Under the pieces are notes generated by a model that was given only the letters and a program-made list of their open reading frames with translations, made no database searches and was not told where the DNA came from. Shown piece after piece: positions 5,155 to 9,195 of a stretch of 9,195 bases of DNA. The number at the start of each line of letters is the position of its first letter. The first letter of the stretch is position 1. This DNA comes from an uncultured Spirochaetaceae bacterium (GTDB taxonomy: Bacteria > Spirochaetota > Spirochaetia > Treponematales > Treponemataceae): contig CACYDQ010000312.1 of the NCBI GenBank assembly GCA_902773215.1, positions 1 to 9,195 on the forward strand. The letters run 5' to 3'. Position numbers and translations under genes: made by a program.

Positions 5155-5976
5155 ATGGAAGTCACAAAGATTGATTTCACGGATGACAACGTCTCGAAAG
5201 GCAACGTTGTTCTGTTCAAAAACATGCTGGGAAATAGCAAGGGGAAGTACTTCGCCCGCTTCGTACGCAGGACCATCAACGATGACGTCATCGTGGCAAG
5301 GATCCACGGGCGCGGCGTAGGGCTGGACGACCTGACCGTCAAGGCCGTTATCGGCCACTACAAAAAGGAAGTCATCGCAGCCTTGGGAAGAGGCGAGTCC
5401 GTCAACCTGATGGACCTGGGCACCCTGTACATCAGGGCCGCGGGGTCAACGAACAGCACGGAGTCCGCACCGTCGCAGATGAGCCTGGAACCGGCGTTCA
5501 GCCCGTCCAAGCTGACCGCGAAAGCGGTCTCCTCCGTGGAAATAAGCGGCGCGTCCCTGTCCGTCACCGGGCCACGGATAGAGGAGGTGATAGACCCGTT
5601 CACGGCAACGTCCAGCCTGAACCTTGCCGCCGCCAACGCGGCAACCCCGGACGCACGGCCCGACCTGATGAGACTGAGCGGGGGCAAGGTCGCCGTCCTC
5701 AGGGGCAGCAGTCTCAAGGTCGCAGGTGACGAGGGAGGGGTTTTCTTCTGCCCGATCGACGAAGACCTGAATCCCGTCGAGGACAAAAGCCGCTATATCG
5801 CGGTCTCCAAGATTTCCCGCAACAAGAAGCAGGAGCTTGAGTTCTTCATTCCTGCGGAACTGGAGAAGGATACCCCGTACAGGATTCTTGTCCGCAGCAA
5901 CTACATGTCGCCGGGCAAGAGCCTGAAGGAATACCGCGAGGCCCTTTCTGACCCGCTGGTAATCAGGGGTGAGTAA
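5155..5976 (+). CDS. HU-like DNA-binding protein with C-terminal DUF4469 (Ig-like) domain
   Basis: ATG 5155 is chosen because AAGGAG (5142-5147) lies seven bases before it and the protein aligns from MEVTKIDF; an in-frame upstream extension starts near the promoter region and is not needed. The product has 273 residues. Residues about 28-96 resemble the HU/IHF fold as used in this family: GKYFARFVRRTINDD, a long helix VKAVIGHYKKEVIAAL, then GESVNLMDLGTLYIR, the strand pair before the DNA-binding arm. A serine/alanine/threonine-rich linker (about 98-175) leads to a domain with GGKVAVLRGSSLKVAG and ending DTPYRILVRSNYM, which I place in DUF4469/Ig-like. The known role is non-specific or structural DNA binding, inferred here. 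It stands alone: a repeat array precedes it and a hairpin follows. The residues expected on the classical HU arm are not obvious. Confidence 0.85.
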   Translation: MEVTKIDFTDDNVSKGNVVLFKNMLGNSKGKYFARFVRRTINDDVIVARIHGRGVGLDDLTVKAVIGHYKKEVIAALGRGESVNLMDLGTLYIRAAGSTNSTESAPSQMSLEPAFSPSKLTAKAVSSVEISGASLSVTGPRIEEVIDPFTATSSLNLAAANAATPDARPDLMRLSGGKVAVLRGSSLKVAGDEGGVFFCPIDEDLNPVEDKSRYIAVSKISRNKKQELEFFIPAELEKDTPYRILVRSNYMSPGKSLKEYREALSDPLVIRGE

Positions 5977-5991
5977 CGTAACGAAGCGCGA

Positions 5992-6013
5992 GGGGGCGGT
6001 CCCGGCCGTCCCC
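5992..6013 (+). terminator. GC-rich hairpin after the HU-like gene
   Basis: GGGGGCGG (5992-5999) pairs with CCGTCCCC (6006-6013), with one G-T pair, around a six-base loop, 15 bases after the stop codon. No T tract follows (ACAACCCCCTCCC), so termination may be inefficient or need another factor. Confidence 0.4.
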
Positions 6014-6253
6014 GCACAACCCCCTCCCTACACACCTAATAGCAATGTATTTTACTGATCTATACATTGAAATAAGCCGATTTTTACTTTACACCAATAT
6101 AATTTAGATGTATAGTAACACAATCCAAGGCAGCATACATGCGAAACAGATGTAAAATGTCGCTTTAAAGGCGACCCAATCCCCGTGCGAACATGCTACC
6201 CTTACGGAAAACAGCCTGTGTACGTGCATCACAAGGCGAACGGAGGAAAAATC
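6014..6253. other. AT-rich intergenic leader before the lipoprotein gene
   Basis: No gene is seen here. The stretch is clearly AT-richer than its neighbours from about 6034 to 6160. It holds an inverted repeat AATGTAT/ATACATT (6044-6050, 6062-6068) and a TATAAT at 6098-6103 without a matching -35. It also holds the second copy of the 19-bp motif (6159-6177) and ATGCTACCCTTA at 6193-6204. ATGCTACCTTAT occurs at 5068-5079 before the HU-like gene, where it overlaps a possible TATGCT -10 (5067-5072). The true promoter of the lipoprotein gene cannot be fixed from sequence alone. Confidence 0.5.
6159..6177. repeat. Copy 2 of a 19-bp dispersed motif
   Basis: GTCGCTTTAAAGGCGACCC lies 76 bases before the lipoprotein start. 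It is close to a perfect dyad (GTCGC and GCGAC around TTTAAAG), as expected of an operator, and differs from the copy at 4730-4748 at two positions. Confidence 0.45.
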
Positions 6254-7237
6254 ATGAAAAAACTGAGAAAATTCGCCCTGCTGGCCGCAGTGGCCATAGC
6301 GGCGGCACTGTTCGCCTCGTGCGACTACTGGGGCAAGGATTGGTACGAGACCGGGGACTCGGAGAACGCGCCGCTCAACGGCTCCGGTGTCTCCGGCAGT
6401 TCCGGCAGCAACGGAACCCCGGCCGCTTCCACCGTCGGAACGACCCAGGCCGTGTACACCAGCTACGACAGCGCGGGCGGCTACTTCAACGTAGGGGGCG
6501 GCCAGTACCGGACCTGTACGCTCGTCGGCAACTCCCAGGGCGGGACAATCACGCTTTCCAACGGAGTCCTTGCCGACCTGACGGGGACCTACGGAAACCC
6601 GGACGGCACGTCTGGCAGCAGCCCCGTGGCACTCGCTGCGGCGGCGGAAAGCGGGGAGATACGGATAGAGGGCTGCTGGACGGTGACGTTCAACGGGGCA
6701 AACAGGAGCTACAGCTATTCTGTTCTTGTGACCAAGAATCTTATCTCCATACGATGCACCGGAAGCGACGGAACAAAAGCTCTTTTCACCGCAGGGGCGG
6801 CAGTCAGCGCAGATCATGCTGATGCCGTGGCCGGAGGAAGCGTTGTCCCCGGCAGCGCGGATGACCCCTTCAACGGGACAAGGTGGGGTTCTACACCGAG
6901 TAACAATATCGGTCTATTTAAATTCGAAAATGGAACTTTTTATAGGTATACCGGGCATTATGAGGCTTTCGGCCCCTACACTGTCAAAAGGACAGGGGAC
7001 GGATATAAAGTCTGCTTTGGCTTTTTGGAGCAATCTGCTTCGGGAAGTAATAGCAACGGAAGCTGGGACTATTGGAATCTAGGTTACCACACATTAACGA
7101 TACGCGATGCGGGCGCAACGGAAGCAAAATATGTCGTCGAGGTAACTTTAACGTATTCCGGCAGCGGTAACGCTGTCAACGGTACGTATGACTACTCAGC
7201 AGACTATTCGATAACATATTACAAAGTTACCGAGTAG
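6254..7237 (+). CDS. Putative lipoprotein, two-part, unknown function
   Basis: The 327-residue protein starts at ATG 6254 with GGAGG eight bases upstream. Residues 1-23 are a lipoprotein signal: MKKLRK, then an alanine-rich hydrophobic core, then LFASC with C23 as the lipidated residue. A Gly/Ser/Asn-rich linker (about 33-60) follows. Residues 60-200 form a beta-rich region (TYGNPDGTSGSS, GCWTVTFNGANRSYSYSVLV), and about 203-327 a second beta-rich module (DDPFNGTRWGS, FENGTFYRYTGHYEAFGPYT, ending DYSITYYKVTE). It should be anchored at the cell envelope; no catalytic motif is visible. The second module is noticeably AT-richer with different codon choice (from about 6890), as if joined by recombination. 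Similar 'NGTRW' modules occur in Treponema lipoproteins as far as I recall, which is only supportive. The function is not recognised. Confidence 0.8.
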   Translation: MKKLRKFALLAAVAIAAALFASCDYWGKDWYETGDSENAPLNGSGVSGSSGSNGTPAASTVGTTQAVYTSYDSAGGYFNVGGGQYRTCTLVGNSQGGTITLSNGVLADLTGTYGNPDGTSGSSPVALAAAAESGEIRIEGCWTVTFNGANRSYSYSVLVTKNLISIRCTGSDGTKALFTAGAAVSADHADAVAGGSVVPGSADDPFNGTRWGSTPSNNIGLFKFENGTFYRYTGHYEAFGPYTVKRTGDGYKVCFGFLEQSASGSNSNGSWDYWNLGYHTLTIRDAGATEAKYVVEVTLTYSGSGNAVNGTYDYSADYSITYYKVTE

Positions 7238-7251
7238 CCATTTCCTCACCG

Positions 7252-7277
7252 GCCACGGAACTTTTCCGCCCCGTGGC
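7252..7277. terminator. Hairpin between convergent genes
   Basis: GCCACGG (7252-7258) and CCGTGGC (7271-7277) form a perfect 7-bp stem with a 12-base loop, 14 bases past the lipoprotein stop. There is no T tract on either strand. It lies between two convergent genes and may slow both polymerases. Confidence 0.4.
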
Positions 7278-7379
7278 TGGACGAGCAACGTTCCCCGCCC
7301 CCGACAGTCGCAATCACGACGCTGCGGTCTTTAGCCAGAGTCCTTGTCCAGCTGCATGCGCAGCCGCTTGTGGATTTCC

Positions 7380-8726
7380 CTAAAACGCAATCTTGTCCAG
7401 CACGAGTTCTTCCGGGTCTTTTTCCAGGAACATCACCATGTAGACCGGCAGGTAGGTCACCTTGTCCTTTCGGGACACGTTGCAGTTGGCGAGGACAAGC
7501 CCCTCGTCCATCTGGTAGCCGGGGTTTGCGAGGCAGTTGTTCATCGCGGAATGGATGGTGTAGTCCTTGCCGCTCTTCACTTCTATGGGGAGTGCCCTCC
7601 CCTCGTATTCGATGACGAAGTCCAGCTCGCCCAAGCGGTTGGAGTTGTAATAGTACAGGCCAAAGCCCTTTGCGCACAGCTCCTGCGCGACGGCATTCTC
7701 GTAGATGCCTCCCGCGTTGAGCGACGGATCCTTGGAAAGGAGCTTCCGCTTGCTGCTCATGCCGTATTCCGATGTCAGCATACCGACATCGGACAGGTAC
7801 AGCTTGAAGAGGCTCTGCTTCTCGCTGAGCCTGAGAGGTATCTTCGGCTCCGTGCTGTTGAACACGGCGAGCGCGACCCCGGCGTTCCTCAGCCAGAGGA
7901 AAGTGTTCTCCACCCGCTCGAAGTGCAGCCCTTTCTTCAGGTCGGTGACGACATAGCGCCTGTTCTGCTTGAGCAGCTCGGCGGGAATCAGCTCATAGGC
8001 GTTCCGCAGGAGCAGCCGCTTGTCCTCCGCCTCGTACTGGGTGAAGTCCAGCTTGTACAGATTGTTTATGTCCTGATGTACCTGCATAACGTCATTGACG
8101 TTGCTGCTGTCGGCAAAGCGGCTGACGGCCTCAGGCATACCGCCCACCACAAGGTAGCGGGCAAACAGGTCGAGCATCTTCTGGTTCACCGCGTCCATAA
8201 CCGGAGTCCGGTTCATAAACGAATCCCGAAGGCTTTCGATGACATCTTCACCGATGTTCGTGATTTGCAGGAACTCCCCAAAGTCGAGCGGGAACATCTC
8301 TACCGTCGACAGGTATCCCACCGGAGCGGACACAAGGTTCGTGAGCTCAACGCCCAGCAGCGAGCCGCTCAGAACGTAGCGGAAGCTACCCTCTTCGGCG
8401 AGGAACTTGATTTTCGTCACCATCTCCTTGTATTTCTGGACCTCGTCGATGAAGATGACGGACCTGCCCTTGGTGAGCTTCTTGCCGCTCAGCGTGGAGA
8501 ATCCGATGACAAGCTCTTCAACCGTCGTCGCGCCCGCAAGCACGTCCACCGCCGCAGGGGTCTCAATCAGGTTCAGCTCCAGGAAATCCGCGCCCTCTTC
8601 GTTCAGCACCCGCCGGATGGAATGAGTCTTGCCTACCTGCCGCGCGCCTTTTACCAAGAGGGCCTTCTTCCCGCCGTTCCTGTACCAATCGCGTATCAGC
8701 CGCTCTCCGTTCCTCACCAAGTCCAT
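7380..8726 (-). CDS. AAA-family ATPase with C-terminal DUF4143 domain
   Basis: The 448-residue product is a standard full-length member. Residues 20-130 form the AAA_14-type ATPase: Walker A GARQVGKT (27-34), Walker B VIFIDEVQ (90-97), and YVLSGS (117-122) in the sensor position. The middle is helical and includes YLVVGGMPEAV and the DVGML block seen in this family. The C-terminal DUF4143 region contains GELDFVIEYEGRALPIEVKSGKD, a PD-(D/E)XK-like layout with D369, E382 and K384. ATP hydrolysis is expected; the biological role of the family is not established, and paralogues are common in host-associated anaerobes. ATG 8726 is preceded by a weak GAGG site and a plausible promoter. All motifs are intact. 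The gene lies downstream of the XRE regulator on the same strand, but 213 bases of repeats separate them, so separate transcription is likely. Confidence 0.93.
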   Translation of the reverse strand: MDLVRNGERLIRDWYRNGGKKALLVKGARQVGKTHSIRRVLNEEGADFLELNLIETPAAVDVLAGATTVEELVIGFSTLSGKKLTKGRSVIFIDEVQKYKEMVTKIKFLAEEGSFRYVLSGSLLGVELTNLVSAPVGYLSTVEMFPLDFGEFLQITNIGEDVIESLRDSFMNRTPVMDAVNQKMLDLFARYLVVGGMPEAVSRFADSSNVNDVMQVHQDINNLYKLDFTQYEAEDKRLLLRNAYELIPAELLKQNRRYVVTDLKKGLHFERVENTFLWLRNAGVALAVFNSTEPKIPLRLSEKQSLFKLYLSDVGMLTSEYGMSSKRKLLSKDPSLNAGGIYENAVAQELCAKGFGLYYYNSNRLGELDFVIEYEGRALPIEVKSGKDYTIHSAMNNCLANPGYQMDEGLVLANCNVSRKDKVTYLPVYMVMFLEKDPEELVLDKIAF

Positions 8727-8745
8727 AAAACCATGCCTCAGACCT

Positions 8746-8774
8746 ATGATAACGGCTCTGTGTCAAAAATACAA
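8746..8774 (-). promoter_or_regulatory. Probable promoter of the DUF4143 ATPase gene
   Basis: On the minus strand TTGTAT (8769-8774), a 17-base spacer and TATCAT (8746-8751) precede the start at 8726. The -35 matches only three of six positions and overlaps the edge of the 32-bp repeat array, so copy-number or sequence change in the repeats could affect it. Confidence 0.4.
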
Positions 8775-8843
8775 GGAAAATTTGGGAGAATTTGGCAAAA
8801 ACACAAGAAGAATTTGGGAAAATTTGGCAAAAACACAAGAAAA
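8759..8843. repeat. Two 32-bp tandem repeats plus a partial third
   Basis: Units run 8771-8802 and 8803-8834 and differ at three positions; both have the pattern ACAAG, then AATTTGGG, AATTTGGCAAAAAC. A truncated third unit begins at 8835 (ACAAGAAAAC). Each unit itself contains two near-copies of AATTTGG about ten bases apart. The lead-in TGTGTCAAAAATACAAGGA (8759-8777) recurs with two changes at 8919-8937, so the same element brackets the whole repeat block 160 bases apart. Confidence 0.85.
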
Positions 8844-8855
8844 CACCCATACTAA

Positions 8856-8916
8856 GGCACGGCCATACGCCCTGCTTTGGCTCGTCCTTCGGCACGGCCA
8901 TACGCCCTGCTTTGGC
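8856..8916. repeat. Perfect 26-bp direct repeat
   Basis: The segment 8856-8881, beginning GGCACGGCCATACGCCC, is repeated exactly at 8891-8916, a 35-base step. The nine bases between read TCGTCCTTC. It is unrelated in sequence to the AT-rich 32-bp array beside it. Confidence 0.9.
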
Positions 8917-8920
8917 CGTG
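8893..8920 (-). terminator. Hairpin downstream of the XRE regulator gene
   Basis: CACGGCC (8893-8899) pairs with GGCCGTG (8914-8920) around a 14-base loop. It is the first strong stem after the regulator stop at 8940-8942 on the minus strand. No T run follows it; T runs lie before it. Terminator is therefore only one possible role. Confidence 0.35.
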
Positions 8921-8939
8921 TGTCAAAAACACAAGAATT

Positions 8940-9195
8940 CTAGCTGGCGGCGGTACCCAGCTCGCTGCTGACAGTGCTGCGGATGATGTCCGGCAGGGCG
9001 GCGATGATTTTCTCGTATATCCTGTTCACCAGCTCCTCCTTGGGCAGGGGCTTGTCCTGCCCCTCCTTCTGGAAGAGGCTCGCGGGCTCGACCTTCAGGA
9101 CCTCGGCAATCTTCTCGATGGTCTCCGGCGAGGGGAAGTACTTGCCGTTCTCTATGCTGTTGATGTAGTTCGCGCTCCTGCCTATCTCCATCGCC
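8940..9195 (-). CDS. XRE/Cro-CI family helix-turn-helix regulator (N-terminus outside the window)
   Basis: The frame is still open at the window edge (an alanine codon precedes MEIGRSANYINSIENG), so the start and first helices lie beyond 9195. The visible part carries the recognition helix and what follows it in the XRE fold: GRSANYINSIENGKYFPSPE, then TIEKIAEVLKVEPASLF. A short charged C-terminal region (KEELVNRIYEKIIAALPDII) of about 45 residues suggests a dimerisation helix. It likely binds DNA as a dimer. Candidate targets are its own promoter outside the window or the repeats between it and the DUF4143 ATPase gene, but this is inference only. ATG at 9191 is internal and not a credible start. 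Confidence 0.88.
   Translation of the reverse strand, partial: AMEIGRSANYINSIENGKYFPSPETIEKIAEVLKVEPASLFQKEGQDKPLPKEELVNRIYEKIIAALPDIIRSTVSSELGTAAS

Noticed and set aside
6104..6817. Minus-strand 237-codon open frame over the lipoprotein gene
   Set aside because: Opposes a gene with a clear ribosome site and lipobox; its translation has no recognisable domain or start signal.
7246..7378. Minus-strand reading just after the ATPase stop giving EIHKRLRMQLDKDSG and a TAA (7331-7378), possibly the tail of another gene
   Set aside because: Only 15 codons, in a different frame from the ATPase, with no start, ribosome site or recognised family.
7344..8855. A 503-codon + strand open frame opposite the DUF4143 ATPase
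   Set aside because: It is the shadow of the ATPase gene: the minus frame has Walker motifs and a family match, while this one has no recognisable domain.
8771..8916. Short repeats considered as a CRISPR array
   Set aside because: Units abut without spacers, repeat families differ, copies are too few and no cas gene is present.

Overview
The window most likely comes from the chromosome of a gut- or rumen-type spirochaete of the genus Treponema. This is inferred from the gene families present: a Rpn/PD-(D/E)XK 'transposase', a DUF4143 ATPase, an HU-like/DUF4469 protein, an AlbA_2 (Schlafen-like) ATP-binding protein, and a DUF6933 + pRiA4b ORF-3 protein. Recurrent TATACT -10 boxes and a GC-rich coding background fit this. 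No rRNA, tRNA or CRISPR array was seen. It reads as an accessory, decaying region rather than a housekeeping operon.

Layout. Bases 1-135 hold the last codons of an unidentified + strand gene and its terminator. Bases 136-550 carry a GC-rich inverted repeat and a small lipoprotein gene that appears frameshifted. A minus-strand gene (556-1857) encodes a DUF6933 / pRiA4b ORF-3 two-module protein. From 2013 to 2416 there is a broken CHAT-protease remnant. It is followed by an intact Rpn-type nuclease gene (2483-3280) with a near-ideal promoter and no leader. Bases 3418-4427 hold an AlbA_2/HATPase_c_4/winged-helix gene that seems to have lost three internal pieces, the last one shifting the frame. 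Convergent to it (4451-4644, minus) is a frameshifted and nonsense-interrupted ankyrin-repeat remnant that still has a good promoter.

Bases 4700-5154 are non-coding but structured: a possible small RNA ending in a strong terminator, then a five-copy 22-bp repeat array, then the HU-like/DUF4469 gene (5155-5976). A lipoprotein gene (6254-7237) has a visibly AT-richer second half. On the minus strand, a partial XRE-type regulator (8940 to the window end) precedes a DUF4143 AAA ATPase (7380-8726). The 213-bp gap between these two is filled with two different short tandem repeat families.

Working together. There is no single pathway. The intact genes are mainly DNA-associated or mobile-type (nuclease, HU-like protein, ATPase with nuclease-like C-terminus, XRE regulator) plus surface lipoproteins. 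The most striking overall feature is the clustering of four differently broken genes around one intact recombination-associated nuclease gene. A second is the use of TATACT promoters placed so close to the start codon that the transcripts should be leaderless.
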